A stretch of 64,000 nucleotides of DNA from Streptomyces sp. SID10853 (lineage in GTDB: Bacteria; Actinomycetota; Actinomycetes; Streptomycetales; Streptomycetaceae), in NCBI RefSeq assembly GCF_010548145.1, contig NZ_JAAGLN010000002.1:1-64000 (forward strand). The letters are read 5' to 3'. Of this stretch, positions 8,342 through 17,369 are shown in pieces; within the stretch, counting starts at the first letter, position 1, and every line of letters begins with the position of its first letter. The notes beneath the pieces were generated by a model that saw nothing but the letters and a program-made list of their open reading frames with translations, was not told the origin of the DNA and did no database searches. Both the position numbers and the translations under genes were made by a program.

Positions 8342-9235
8342 CTAGGAGAGAACGGCGGGCTTGAGAGTCCGGGCGCACCACTGCTCGAAGCTCGTGGGTG
8401 AGGCGGTGTCCCGGGTGCGGGCGACACCGGCGTCCAGGCCCTGGTCCTTGGCCCGTTTCATGTCGACGATGCCCTGGACGAACGCCTCGTTCAGGCCGTA
8501 ACCGACCAGCGTGGTGCGCAGCTCGTCGAGCGGCTCGCGTACGTAGCGGACGGGGCGGCCGAGCTGTGCGGTCATGATGCGGGCCAGGTCGTTGGGGGAC
8601 ACGTCCTGGGGGCCGAGGACCGGGACGCTGCCGGTGCCGGTCCACGAGCGGTCCAGCAGCAGACCGGCCGCGACGGCCGCGATGTCGGCCACAGCGACGA
8701 GGGGCGCCTTGCGGTCGGCGTCGACGGAGTCGGTGAAGACGCCCCTGTCACGGATCGATTCGGACTCCTCCAGGAGGTTCTCGAAGAAGGACGGGTTGGC
8801 CAGGGCCCGGTAGGCGACACCGGTACCGGCGATGAGGTCGTCCATGGCGAGGGAGGCCGTGACCAGCCCGGCACGGTCGGCGAGCGGGGTGCCGCGACCG
8901 AGCGCCGAGACGCCGACGACATGGCCGACGCCGTGAGCGGCGAGCGCCCTGACGGCGGGGCGGGTGAAGCCGCTGAAAGCGTCCTGCGGGGTCAGGGACG
9001 CGTCCGGAGGGACGAGCCAGAAGACGGCGTCGGCGCCTTCGAAGGCCCGGTCGAGGACCTCGGCGTCCCCGTGCGAGCCGGTGACGACATCGACGCGTCC
9101 GCGCGCCGCGTCCGGCAGCCGTGCGGGGTCGCGCACGATCACCCGCAGTTCCTCACCCGCGGCGGGGGCGGACTCCAGGAGCCGGGAGAGCAGGGGGCGG
9201 CCGATGTTCCCGGTGGGAGCGGTAAGGACGATCAT
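8342..9235 (-). CDS. NmrA-like NAD(P)-binding protein
   Basis: A 297-aa atypical short-chain dehydrogenase. The nucleotide-binding motif is TAPTGNIGRPLLSRLL at residues 5-20. No catalytic Tyr-x3-Lys can be placed, as usual in NmrA-like proteins. The C-terminal half has the QDVSPNDLARIMTAQLGRPV pattern of the NmrA/azoreductase-like group. It is divergent from a LysR gene and upstream of the darcynin gene, suggesting a LysR-controlled redox-responsive pair. The ATG at 9235 is the natural start at the beginning of the beta strand. Confidence 0.88.
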   Translation of the reverse strand: MIVLTAPTGNIGRPLLSRLLESAPAAGEELRVIVRDPARLPDAARGRVDVVTGSHGDAEVLDRAFEGADAVFWLVPPDASLTPQDAFSGFTRPAVRALAAHGVGHVVGVSALGRGTPLADRAGLVTASLAMDDLIAGTGVAYRALANPSFFENLLEESESIRDRGVFTDSVDADRKAPLVAVADIAAVAAGLLLDRSWTGTGSVPVLGPQDVSPNDLARIMTAQLGRPVRYVREPLDELRTTLVGYGLNEAFVQGIVDMKRAKDQGLDAGVARTRDTASPTSFEQWCARTLKPAVLS

Positions 9236-9347
9236 GGAAACCTCGCAGGTCGTGCCGGAGTGGAACACCCCCATCCTGCGAAGGATCACGGTGTTGCCAC
9301 AATGGGAACTTCGGCACGCAATCTTTGACGGAAATGGAATAACCCTG

Positions 9348-10292
9348 GTGAGCAGCCCCGATCCGGTCCTCGACGCCAATCTCGCCATCGCGCTGGACGC
9401 CCTGCTGGCCGAGCACAGCGTCACTCGCGCCGCCGCACGCCTGCACACCTCACCCGCCGCCATGAGCCGCACCCTCGCCCGCCTGCGCCGCACCCTCCAG
9501 GACCCCCTCCTGGTCAGGGCCGGGCAGACCATGGTCCCCACCCCGCGCGCCCAGGCCCTGCGCGAGGAAGCCGCCGCAGTGGTGGGCAGCCTCCGAGCGC
9601 TGCTCAGCCCCGGCACGGGCGTCGACCCCGCCGGCCTGCGCGGCACCTTCACCCTCCAGGCCGCCGACCTGGTCGGCGCGGCACTGGCCCCGGGGCTGCT
9701 GCGGCTGGGCCGGCAGGAGGCGCCGGGGGTCTCGTTCCGCTTCCGGGCCGAGGAACTGGAGGCCGGAACCGCCCTGCGCGACGGCCGGATCGACCTGGAA
9801 ATCGGATCCATCGACCACGTGGACCCCGAGACCCAGGTCGAAGACCTGGTCGGCCTCCGCATGATGGCGGCCGTCCGACCGGGCCACCCCCTCACCGAAG
9901 GCCCCCTGACCCCGGCCGGGCTTGCCGCCGCCCCTCACGTCGCGGTGAGCCGCCGCGGCCGGTTCAGCGGCCCCCTCGACACGGCGCTGGCCGAGCAGAA
10001 CCTCCGCCGGCGGGTCACCTTCACCCTCCCCGGCCACCTGGCCGCGATGACGCTCGCCGCCCACAGCGACGTCGTCTGCCTCGTACCGGCCGCCCTTCCC
10101 GGCGCCGCGCCCTCGCCCCTCACCGACAACGCCACCGCACTCGGACTGCGCCTCCTCGACATCCCCCTGGCCCTGCCCCCGCTGACCGTCGGCATGGCCT
10201 GGCACCCCCGGCACGCAGCCGACGGAGCCCACCGCTGGCTCCGCGACGCCGTCCGCCGGATCCTCCGTACTCCCACGAACCCGACCACCTGA
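9348..10292 (+). CDS. LysR-family transcriptional regulator
   Basis: A 314-aa LysR-type regulator: HTH at residues 5-65 (NLAIALDALLAEHSVTRAAA then SPAAMSRTLARLRRTLQDPL), followed by a substrate-binding domain. The sequence LVRAGQTMVPTPRAQAL is typical of the NodD/SyrM-like branch. The GTG at 9348 is the start that places the HTH at the N-terminus; the frame is open further upstream into the divergent gene. It probably controls the divergent NmrA-like/darcynin genes from the 112-bp shared gap. Confidence 0.9.
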   Translation: MSSPDPVLDANLAIALDALLAEHSVTRAAARLHTSPAAMSRTLARLRRTLQDPLLVRAGQTMVPTPRAQALREEAAAVVGSLRALLSPGTGVDPAGLRGTFTLQAADLVGAALAPGLLRLGRQEAPGVSFRFRAEELEAGTALRDGRIDLEIGSIDHVDPETQVEDLVGLRMMAAVRPGHPLTEGPLTPAGLAAAPHVAVSRRGRFSGPLDTALAEQNLRRRVTFTLPGHLAAMTLAAHSDVVCLVPAALPGAAPSPLTDNATALGLRLLDIPLALPPLTVGMAWHPRHAADGAHRWLRDAVRRILRTPTNPTT

Positions 10293-10538
10293 CCCACAAC
10301 CCCCCGGCCCGACCCTTGATCCGACCGCGTGCTCCGACCACCCGGCCCGACCCTTGATCCGACCACCCGCCGCGACTGCTCAACCGCTCGGTCCGCCCCC
10401 CCCTGACCCGACCACCCGGTCCGACCACCCGGTCCGGCCCCCGGACCCCCGCGACGCCGAACCACCGTCGCACCGACCACACGGCACCCCGTCCAGGAGC
10501 GACGGCGGGCTGCCGACGGCTGCCCCCTGTACAGGTCG
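10293..10538. repeat. Noncoding C-rich spacer with repeated GACCACCCGG units
   Basis: No gene is seen. A roughly 40-bp block containing GACCACCCGGCCCGACCC followed by TTGATCC occurs twice (10296-10370), and shorter CCGACCACCCGGTC copies follow to about 10440. The rest is the deoC promoter region. Confidence 0.5.
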
Positions 10539-10550
10539 CTACGCGCGTAG
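10539..10550. promoter_or_regulatory. Palindromic operator CTACGCGCGTAG, deoC promoter
   Basis: A perfect 12-bp palindrome. It sits between a possible -35 (TGTACA, 10529-10534) and -10 (TATGCT, 10552-10557; 17-bp spacer), 13 bp before the GTG of deoC. The same sequence or one-base variants occur before add, deoA, the nucleoside ABC ATPase and the BMP lipoprotein in this window. Confidence 0.75.
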
Positions 10551-10563
10551 ATATGCTCCTCTG

Positions 10564-11592
10564 GTGACCATGCCCACCACCGCCCCCTCCCCCGGCGCCC
10601 CCAGCGAAGGATCTGCCTCCCGTCCGGGAGACGCCCCCTCCGCCGGCGGTCTCGCCGACGTGACCGCATCCGACAGCGCGCTGCGCCGCTTCCTGCACGG
10701 GCTGCCCGGCGTCGACGCCGTCGGCCTCGAAGCGCGCGCCGCCGCCCTCGGCACCCGTTCGATCAAGACCACGGCGAAGGCGTACGCCATCGACCTGGCC
10801 ATCTCGATGATCGACCTGACGACGCTCGAAGGCGCCGACACCCCGGGCAAGGTCCGGGCGCTCGCCGCCAAGGCCGTCCACCCCGACCCGACCGACCGTA
10901 CGGCCCCGATGACGGCCGCCGTCTGCGTCTACCCGGACATGGCCGCCACCGCGAAGGCCGCGCTGAACGGCGCGGATGTGAAGGTCGCGTCCGTCGCCAC
11001 CGCCTTCCCCGCGGGCCGGGCCGCGCTGCCGGTGAAGCTCGCCGATGTGCGGGACGCCGTCGCGGCGGGGGCCGACGAGATCGACATGGTGATCGACCGG
11101 GGCGCGTTCCTGTCCGGCCGCTATCTCTCGGTGTTCGAGGAGATCCAGGCCGTCAAGGCCGAGTGCGTACGGCCCGGAGGCACCGCCGCCCGGCTGAAGG
11201 TGATCTTCGAGACCGGTGAGCTGTCGACGTACGACAACATCCGCCGCGCCTCCTGGATCGGCATGATGGCGGGCGCCGACTTCATCAAGACCTCGACCGG
11301 CAAGGTGGCGGTCAACGCGACCCCCGCCAACACCCTGCTGATGCTGGAGGCCGTCCGCGACTTCCGCGCGCAGACCGGCGTCCAGGTCGGGGTGAAGCCC
11401 GCGGGCGGGATCCGCTCCACGAAGGACGCGATCAAGTTCCTGGTGCTGGTCAACGAGACCGCCGGGGCCGACTGGCTGGACAGCCACTGGTTCCGCTTCG
11501 GCGCCTCCAGCCTGCTGAACGACCTGCTGATGCAGCGCCAGAAGCTCAGCACCGGCCGCTACTCCGGTCCCGACTACGTGACGGTGGACTGA
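10564..11592 (+). CDS. deoC: Deoxyribose-phosphate aldolase
   Basis: A 342-aa (GTG start) or 340-aa (ATG at 10570) DeoC. It cleaves 2-deoxyribose 5-phosphate to glyceraldehyde 3-phosphate and acetaldehyde. Family motifs are EIDMVIDRGAF, LKVIFETGEL (containing the lysine that precedes the active centre), and ADFIKTSTGK with the Schiff-base lysine. VGVKPAGGIRSTKDA carries the second conserved lysine. The protein is longer than the about 220-260 aa E. coli type, as usual for the actinobacterial form. The GTG lies 6 bp after the putative -10, so a leaderless transcript is possible. It is followed 5 bp later by an aldehyde dehydrogenase gene, a logical acetaldehyde-consuming partner. Confidence 0.96.
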   Translation: MTMPTTAPSPGAPSEGSASRPGDAPSAGGLADVTASDSALRRFLHGLPGVDAVGLEARAAALGTRSIKTTAKAYAIDLAISMIDLTTLEGADTPGKVRALAAKAVHPDPTDRTAPMTAAVCVYPDMAATAKAALNGADVKVASVATAFPAGRAALPVKLADVRDAVAAGADEIDMVIDRGAFLSGRYLSVFEEIQAVKAECVRPGGTAARLKVIFETGELSTYDNIRRASWIGMMAGADFIKTSTGKVAVNATPANTLLMLEAVRDFRAQTGVQVGVKPAGGIRSTKDAIKFLVLVNETAGADWLDSHWFRFGASSLLNDLLMQRQKLSTGRYSGPDYVTVD

Positions 11593-11597
11593 TCACC

Positions 11598-13061
11598 ATG
11601 GCTCTCTCATCCGCATTCGAGTACGCACCGGCCCCCGAGTCGCGTTCCGTCGTCGACATCGCCCCCTCGTACGGGCTCTTCATCGACGGCGAGTTCACCG
11701 AGGCGGCGGACGGCAAGGTCTTCAAGACCGTCAGCCCCTCCACCGAGGAGGTCCTGTCGGAGGTCGCCCGCGCGGGCACCGCCGATGTGGACCGCGCCGT
11801 CCAGGCGGCCCGCAAGGCGTTCACCAAGTGGGCGGCACTGCCCGGCTCCGAGCGCGCCAAGTACCTCTTCCGTATCGCCAGGATCATCCAGGAGCGCTCG
11901 CGCGAGCTGGCCGTCCTGGAGACCCTGGACAACGGCAAGCCGATCAAGGAGACCCGCGACGCGGACCTCCCGCTGGTCGCCGCGCACTTCTTCTACTACG
12001 CGGGCTGGGCCGACAAGCTGGACCACGCCGGGTTCGGAGCGAATCCCCGGCCGCTGGGCGTCGCGGGCCAGGTCATCCCGTGGAACTTCCCGCTTCTGAT
12101 GCTCGCCTGGAAGATCGCCCCGGCCCTCGCCACCGGCAACACCGTGGTGCTCAAGCCGGCCGAGACGACCCCGCTGAGCGCGCTGTTCTTCGCCGACATC
12201 TGCCGCCAGGCCGGCCTGCCGAAGGGCGTCGTCAACATCCTTCCCGGCTACGGGGACGCGGGCGCCGCACTGGTGGAGCACCCGGACGTGGACAAGGTCG
12301 CCTTCACCGGCTCGACCGCCGTCGGCAAGGCCATCGCCCGCTCCGTCGCGGGGACCGACAAGAAGGTCACCCTGGAGCTGGGCGGCAAGGGCGCGAACAT
12401 CGTCTTCGACGACGCGCCCGTCGACCAGGCCGTCGAGGGCATCGTCACCGGCATCTTCTTCAACCAGGGCCAGGTCTGCTGCGCGGGCTCACGGCTGCTC
12501 GTCCAGGAGTCGGTGCAGGAGGAGGTGCTCGACGCGCTCAAGCGGCGGCTGTCCACGCTGCGCCTGGGTGACCCGCTCGACAAGAACACCGACATCGGCG
12601 CGATCAACTCCGCCGAGCAGCTGGCCCGTATCCAGAAGCTCGTGGAGACGGGCGAGGCGGAGGGCGCCGAGCGCTGGTCGCCCGCGTGCGAACTCCCCAC
12701 GTCCGGCTACTGGTTCGCGCCGACGCTCTTCACGGGCGTCACCCAGGCGCACACCGTCGCGCGCGACGAGATCTTCGGCCCGGTGCTCTCGGTGCTGTCG
12801 TTCCGTACGCCCGACGAGGCCGTCGCCAAGGCCAACAACACGCAGTACGGCCTGTCGGCCGGCATCTGGACGGAGAAGGGCTCGCGCATCCTCGCGGTCG
12901 CGAACAAGCTCCGGGCCGGTGTGGTGTGGGCCAACACGTTCAACAAGTTCGACCCGACCTCGCCCTTCGGCGGCTACAAGGAATCGGGCTACGGCCGCGA
13001 GGGCGGCCGGCACGGCCTGGAGGCGTACCTCGCCCCGTCGAGCCCGGAGGGCAAGCGCTGA
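11598..13061 (+). CDS. Aldehyde dehydrogenase (catalytic)
   Basis: A 487-aa NAD(P)-dependent aldehyde dehydrogenase of full length. Signatures are VIPWNFPLLM near residue 157, VVLKPAETTPLS near 182, VAFTGSTAVGK near 235, LELGGKGANIVF near 257 (general base Glu) and NQGQVCCAGSR near 290 (catalytic Cys). EIFGPVLSVL lies near 390 and the C-terminal FGGYKESGYGREGG follows. It starts 5 bp after deoC and its stop overlaps the next start (TGATG). The inferred role is oxidation of the acetaldehyde released by DeoC. Confidence 0.94.
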   Translation: MALSSAFEYAPAPESRSVVDIAPSYGLFIDGEFTEAADGKVFKTVSPSTEEVLSEVARAGTADVDRAVQAARKAFTKWAALPGSERAKYLFRIARIIQERSRELAVLETLDNGKPIKETRDADLPLVAAHFFYYAGWADKLDHAGFGANPRPLGVAGQVIPWNFPLLMLAWKIAPALATGNTVVLKPAETTPLSALFFADICRQAGLPKGVVNILPGYGDAGAALVEHPDVDKVAFTGSTAVGKAIARSVAGTDKKVTLELGGKGANIVFDDAPVDQAVEGIVTGIFFNQGQVCCAGSRLLVQESVQEEVLDALKRRLSTLRLGDPLDKNTDIGAINSAEQLARIQKLVETGEAEGAERWSPACELPTSGYWFAPTLFTGVTQAHTVARDEIFGPVLSVLSFRTPDEAVAKANNTQYGLSAGIWTEKGSRILAVANKLRAGVVWANTFNKFDPTSPFGGYKESGYGREGGRHGLEAYLAPSSPEGKR

Positions 13062-13957
13062 TGAGCACCGAGCAGCAGAACCGGCTGAGCGTCTTCAAGA
13101 CCTACAAGCTGTACGTCGGGGGCAAGTTCCCCCGCTCCGAAAGCGGGCGCGTGTACGAGGTGACCGACTCCAAGGGCAACTGGCTGGCCAACGCCCCGCA
13201 GTCCTCCCGCAAGGACGCGCGGGACGCGGTCGTCGCCGCGCGCAAGGCGTTCGGCGGCTGGTCCGGCGCGACCGCGTACAACAGGGGCCAGGTCCTCTAC
13301 CGGGTGGCCGAGATGCTGGAGGGCCGCCGGGACCAGTTCGTACGCGAAGTGGCGGACGCCGACGGGATCTCCAGGCAGAAGGCCGGCGCGGTGGTGGACG
13401 CGGCGGTCGACCGCTGGGTCTGGTACGCGGGCTGGACCGACAAGATCGGCCAGATCGTGGGCGGCGGGAACCCGGTGGCGGGCCCGTTCTTCAATCTCTC
13501 GACCCCGGAGCCGACCGGTGTGGTGGCGGTCCTCGCCCCGCAGGACTCGTCGTTCCTCGGTCTCGTGTCGGTCGTCGCGCCGGTCATCGCGACCGGCAAC
13601 ACGGCGGTCGTCATCGCCTCCGAGAAGTCCCCGCTGCCCGCGCTCTCGCTCGGCGAGGTGCTGGCGACGTCGGACCTGCCGGGCGGCGTGGTCAATGTGC
13701 TGTCGGGGAGGACGGCGGAGATCGTCGCGCCGCTCGCCGCGCACCAGGACGTCAACGCCATCGACCTTGCCGGCGCGGACACCGGTCTGGCACGCGAACT
13801 GGAGATCGCGGCGGCGGACAACCTCAAGCGGGTGCTGCGTCCACAGGCTGTGGACTTCTCGGCCACGCCGGGCACGGAGCGGCTCACGGCGTTCCTGGAG
13901 ACGAAGACGGTCTGGCACCCGACGGGCGCCCTGGGCGTGTCGGGCTCGTCGTACTGA
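13061..13957 (+). CDS. Half-length, non-catalytic aldehyde dehydrogenase-like protein
   Basis: A 298-aa protein alignable with the N-terminal half of aldehyde dehydrogenases (KLYVGGKFPRSESGR, RVAEMLEGRRDQF, VWYAGWTDKIGQI). The key segments are altered. The PWNF motif is replaced by APQDSS and the cofactor lysine segment reads VIASEKSP. There is no ELGG glutamate, and no cysteine anywhere. After about residue 235 it departs from the family and ends HPTGALGVSGSSY. The frame is clean, GC3-biased and translationally coupled to the catalytic enzyme by TGATG, so it looks like a selected pseudoenzyme, perhaps a partner subunit, rather than a decaying gene. Confidence 0.88.
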   Translation: MSTEQQNRLSVFKTYKLYVGGKFPRSESGRVYEVTDSKGNWLANAPQSSRKDARDAVVAARKAFGGWSGATAYNRGQVLYRVAEMLEGRRDQFVREVADADGISRQKAGAVVDAAVDRWVWYAGWTDKIGQIVGGGNPVAGPFFNLSTPEPTGVVAVLAPQDSSFLGLVSVVAPVIATGNTAVVIASEKSPLPALSLGEVLATSDLPGGVVNVLSGRTAEIVAPLAAHQDVNAIDLAGADTGLARELEIAAADNLKRVLRPQAVDFSATPGTERLTAFLETKTVWHPTGALGVSGSSY

Positions 13958-14065
13958 GCCGGAACTGAGCCGGTACTGAGCCGGTACACCACCCCGGCCG
14001 TCACCGCACCCGCGGTCACCGCACCTGCCGTCACCCCACCCGCGGTCACCGCACCTGCCGTACGG

Positions 14066-14114
14066 AGGCCCCCGGCCGCCGCTGAACTCCGTGTCCAGCG
14101 GCGGCCGGGGGCCT
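14066..14114. terminator. Strong bidirectional terminator hairpin
   Basis: Perfect 18-bp arms, 14066-14083 and 14097-14114, with a 13-nt loop. It lies between the convergent deoC/ALDH operon and the small secreted protein gene. Upstream (13970-14060) there are GTCACCGCACC-type repeats and no gene. Confidence 0.85.
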
Positions 14115-14126
14115 CTGCGGTCCCGT

Positions 14127-14507
14127 TCAGCTGCCGGGCAGCAGGTCCTTCAGCGCGCCGCCGCTGGTCAGCGGGGAGGTGAGCAGGGCTGTCGAGACGG
14201 GCTTGAAGTCGGCGACCTGGGTGCCGACGGCGTTGTCGAGCGGGTCGACACCGGTCTTGGCCAGCGGGTCGAGCTGGAGGTCGGCCACCGGTGCGGTGGC
14301 GTAACCGACCGCACCGGTCAGGACCCGGACCGGCGAAGGACCGAGGTGCCCGAGAGCCGCGGCGGGGCCGCTCGAACCGGTGGCCGCGGGCGTGGCGGCC
14401 TGTGCGGCCGCGCCGCCCATACCGAGCGCCGCACCGGCCACGGAGACGGTGAGGCCGATACGGAGCAGGGAGTTCCGCCGGGGCTTGGGGGCTGCATGTG
14501 ATGCCAT
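14127..14507 (-). CDS. Small secreted protein, function unknown
   Basis: A 126-aa protein with a clear Sec signal peptide: basic MASHAAPKPRRNSLLR, hydrophobic core IGLTVSVAGAALGMGGAAA, probable cleavage at AQA-A near residue 38. The mature part is small, alanine/leucine/glycine-rich and has no cysteine. Proteins of this type are common in Streptomyces but I recognise no family function. The ATG at 14507 has AGGAACC upstream. It is divergent from the uridine kinase gene. Confidence 0.78.
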   Translation of the reverse strand: MASHAAPKPRRNSLLRIGLTVSVAGAALGMGGAAAQAATPAATGSSGPAAALGHLGPSPVRVLTGAVGYATAPVADLQLDPLAKTGVDPLDNAVGTQVADFKPVSTALLTSPLTSGGALKDLLPGS

Positions 14508-14644
14508 GGGATGGAGGTTCCTGACTCGCAGAGTAAGCGGATAGGCACGAAGCGTAGTTGCTGGGCGGCGTCCGTTCCAAAGGACCGCGACAACCTCACT
14601 CCTGGGAGTAGCCCGGGGCTCCGAATGCGGGAGAATGTTCTCCC

Positions 14645-15301
14645 GTGAGTTCCTCCCAGCCCATACCGACCCGCGTCGTCCTGCTCGCGGGCCCCTCCGG
14701 ATCCGGCAAGTCGTCCCTCGCGGAGCGCTCGGGCCTGCCCGTGCTGCGCCTGGACGACTTCTACAAGGAGGGCGACGACCCGACGCTGCCGCAGGTCCCC
14801 GGCAGCGCGGACATCGACTGGGACTCACCGCTGTCGTGGGACGCGGACGCGGCGGTCACCGCGATCCAGGAACTGTGCGGGGCGGGCCGTACGACGGTGC
14901 CCCTGTACGACCTCGCCGCCAGCGCCCGCGTCGACCGCGAGACGCTGGACATCGGCCCGGCGGCCCTGTTCATCGCGGAGGGCATCTTCGCCGCGGACAT
15001 CGTGGGACGGTGCGCCGAGCTGGGCGTACTGGCCGACGCGCTCTGCCTGCGCGGCCGCCCGTCCACGACGTTCCGGCGGCGGCTGCTGCGGGATCTGCGC
15101 GAGGGCCGGAAGTCGGTGCCGTTCCTGCTGCGCCGGGGCTGGCGCCTGATGCGCGCCGAACGGGGCATCGTGGCCCGGCAGTCGGGCCTCGGCGCACACC
15201 CGTGCGACGGCCCGGAGGCACTGGCCCGCCTGGCAGCGGCCGACGGGCGGTCCGAAGCCCCGGGGCGGGTCAGGCCGGTCAGGTCGGTACGGCCGGTCTG
15301 A
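14645..15301 (+). CDS. udk: Uridine kinase-like P-loop kinase
   Basis: A 218-aa P-loop protein of the uridine kinase/phosphoribulokinase type. The Walker A motif GPSGSGKSSLAER is at residues 16-28, followed by LRLDDFYKEGDDPTLP and DIDWDSPLSWD, the nucleoside-binding motifs of uridine kinases, then IAEGIFAADIV. It would phosphorylate uridine/cytidine. It lacks the shared CTACGCGCGTAG operator found before other nucleoside genes here, and is monocistronic. The GTG at 14645 is the most upstream reasonable start. The C-terminal tail is arginine/valine-rich repeats (GRVRPVRSVRPV). Confidence 0.88.
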   Translation: MSSSQPIPTRVVLLAGPSGSGKSSLAERSGLPVLRLDDFYKEGDDPTLPQVPGSADIDWDSPLSWDADAAVTAIQELCGAGRTTVPLYDLAASARVDRETLDIGPAALFIAEGIFAADIVGRCAELGVLADALCLRGRPSTTFRRRLLRDLREGRKSVPFLLRRGWRLMRAERGIVARQSGLGAHPCDGPEALARLAAADGRSEAPGRVRPVRSVRPV

Positions 15302-15466
15302 GCTTGGCCGTTGACGCTTGCTCCCCGACCTCTGACGGCGCCGGACCTCAGTGACGTATGACATCGACAGACAGGCTCTGGTCCACTTGTTGTGGCGTGC
15401 CCAACGCTGAGTGATGTCGCGACGACTGCCTGAGCCTGGCAGGCGGCGAGACCTATGCTCGGACGC

Positions 15467-15973
15467 ATGATCGATACTGAGCGGCTACTCCTGCGACCGC
15501 TGCATGTCGCTGACGTCGACGTTTTCGTCGAGCTCCATGCCGACCCGCAGGTCAACCGCTTCGTCGGGTCCTACTCGCGTCAACAAGCACTGGAACGCCT
15601 CACTTCGATCGAGCGGCAGTGGGCTGATCGAGGCCACGGCCTGTGCGCGATCGAACTGAAGTCGAGCGGGGAATTCATCGGCCGAAGCGGTCTGCAGTAC
15701 TGGGAACAGTTCGACGAGGTGGAACTGGGGTGGACCCTTCGAGCAGACCACTGGGGGCACGGCTATGCGACCGAGGCCGCTCAAGCATGTCTGGACTGGG
15801 GGTTTGCCACCCTCGACGACGACTACTTCACGGCTCTCATGCGGCCGGGCAACGAGGCATCCGTGAGGGTTGCCGAGCGCCTGGGGTTCTCGCTGCGTCG
15901 GGAGGACCACCTACAGGGCCGCCCAGTCACGGTTTATGCCGTGGACCGTCCGACCCACCTCCCCGCTCGTTGA
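15467..15973 (+). CDS. GNAT-family N-acetyltransferase (RimJ/RimL type)
   Basis: A 168-aa GNAT protein of the RimJ/RimL branch. It starts with TERLLLRPLHVADVDVFVELHADPQV and carries the acetyl-CoA loop WGHGYATEAAQACLDWGF and the ending NEASVRVAERLGFSLRRE. The substrate is not predictable. Codon choice is less GC3-extreme than neighbours (many CAA, GAA, ACT), which could indicate later acquisition. The ATG at 15467 puts the canonical first strand at the N-terminus; an ATG at 15455 is also in frame. Confidence 0.88.
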   Translation: MIDTERLLLRPLHVADVDVFVELHADPQVNRFVGSYSRQQALERLTSIERQWADRGHGLCAIELKSSGEFIGRSGLQYWEQFDEVELGWTLRADHWGHGYATEAAQACLDWGFATLDDDYFTALMRPGNEASVRVAERLGFSLRREDHLQGRPVTVYAVDRPTHLPAR

Positions 15974-16027
15974 TGTTCCGCATGAGTTCCAGGGCGAACT
16001 CAACCGCCACCACGCGAAGATCAACAG

Positions 16028-16267
16028 TCACCCTGCGTACGCGACCACACGAAGTGGACCAGAACCGGCAGGCAGCTTCACCGCGAGCCGCCAGCCGCCA
16101 GCCGCCAGCCGGGCCTGGAACAGCGAATCCGGCCGAGCGGTCACCTTCGGGCTCTCATCCGCGACGGCCGTCACCGCGAATGCCACACCGGCACCCAGCA
16201 GGAACGTCGCCACGCCTGTCGCCCCTGTCTCTTGCCCCTCACGGCCACGCCCTCCGCGCTGCGCCAC
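16028..16267 (-). CDS. Possible small membrane protein
   Basis: A 79-aa frame in the 400-bp gap between the acetyltransferase and the zinc-type oxidoreductase. It has one hydrophobic segment (TGVATFLLGAGVAFAVTAVA) after a charged N-terminus. GC3 is moderately high. No family is recognised and the ribosome binding site is poor; a tandem GCCGCCA repeat lies inside it. It may be a remnant. The rest of 15974-16376 shows nothing else I can support. Confidence 0.3.
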   Translation of the reverse strand: MAQRGGRGREGQETGATGVATFLLGAGVAFAVTAVADESPKVTARPDSLFQARLAAGGWRLAVKLPAGSGPLRVVAYAG

Positions 16268-16376
16268 CGGCCCTACCGCGCCACGGGACCATCAACCTGC
16301 CTACATCAGACCAGAGTTGGTGTGAGCCACAGCGCGTTCAGACCACGCGGGCGGCGCGCGTCGCGAACACCGGCTG

Positions 16377-17369
16377 TCAAGCCGCGACCTCAAGCACCAG
16401 CTTGCCCGTGGTCGTGCCGGACTCGATGCGGCGGTGCGCATCGGCGGCCTGATCGAGCGGCAGCGTCTCGACCTGCACCCGCAGCTCCCCGGCCGCCGCC
16501 GCGGCCACCGCGCGGCGCAGCGCCTTGCCTGTCTCCTCCGGGAAGGCGGCGGAGAAGGCGGCCAGGTTGAAGCCCGAGACGGTCTTGTTGGTGAACCACA
16601 GTTCGTTGGCCGGGATGCCGATGTCCTCGGCGCCTGAGGCGTTGCCCATCACCACCAGGCGCCCCATCGGGGAGAGCAGGTCGAGGGAGGCGCGGCGGGT
16701 GGGACCGCCGACCATGTCGACCACGACGTCGAACTCACCCGCGTCGGCGGCCTCTTCGCGCAGGATCACCTCGTCGTAGCCGAAGCCCTTGGCGATGTCG
16801 ATCTTGGCTTCGCTGCCGACGGTTCCGACCACCCGCCCCGCACCCAGCAGGTGAGCGGCCTGGCCGAGCTGGCTTCCCACGCCGCCCGCCGCCGCGTGGA
16901 CCAGAACGCTCTCGCCGGGCTCGATGCGGGCCACCCGGTCGAGCACGAGGAACGCCGCAGTGCTGTTGGACGGCAGCGCCGCGGCGACGCCCAGACCGAC
17001 GCCGGGCCCGGAACCGAGGCCGTCCAGCGGTGCGACCAGGCTCGCGGAGGTGAGCACCACCTCGGCATAGCCACCGCTGTCGACGATCGTGAGTGCAGCC
17101 ACCGGCTGCCCGACGCGCAGGCCCTCGACCCCCTCGCCGACGGCCCGGATCCGCCCCGCCACCTCGATACCGGGCACGAAGGGAAGCGGCACGTCGACGA
17201 CGCCCCGCCGGTAGAGGATCTCGGCGAAGTTGGCGCCCGCGTACGCCACATCGATGGCGACCTGGCCGGGCCCGGGTTCGGGAACCGGCACGGTGGCGAC
17301 GCGGAGCACCTCGGCTTCGCCGAACTCGGGGATGGTCACTGCCTTCATCTGCGCGCTGTTGCTGTTCAT
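16377..17369 (-). CDS. Zinc-type NADP-dependent quinone oxidoreductase-like protein
   Basis: A 330-aa MDR-superfamily reductase of the quinone oxidoreductase group, without the zinc ligands of alcohol dehydrogenases. The N-terminal GroES-like domain begins MKAVTIPEFGEAEVLRV, followed by YAGANFAEILYRRG and PFVPGIEVAGRI. The nucleotide-binding motif is VHAAAGGVGSQLGQAAHLLGAG. It ends DAHRRIESGTTTGKLVLEV, typical of the family. It likely reduces quinones or enones with NADPH. The ATG at 17369 is the natural start. It is monocistronic. Confidence 0.92.
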   Translation of the reverse strand: MNSNSAQMKAVTIPEFGEAEVLRVATVPVPEPGPGQVAIDVAYAGANFAEILYRRGVVDVPLPFVPGIEVAGRIRAVGEGVEGLRVGQPVAALTIVDSGGYAEVVLTSASLVAPLDGLGSGPGVGLGVAAALPSNSTAAFLVLDRVARIEPGESVLVHAAAGGVGSQLGQAAHLLGAGRVVGTVGSEAKIDIAKGFGYDEVILREEAADAGEFDVVVDMVGGPTRRASLDLLSPMGRLVVMGNASGAEDIGIPANELWFTNKTVSGFNLAAFSAAFPEETGKALRRAVAAAAAGELRVQVETLPLDQAADAHRRIESGTTTGKLVLEVAA

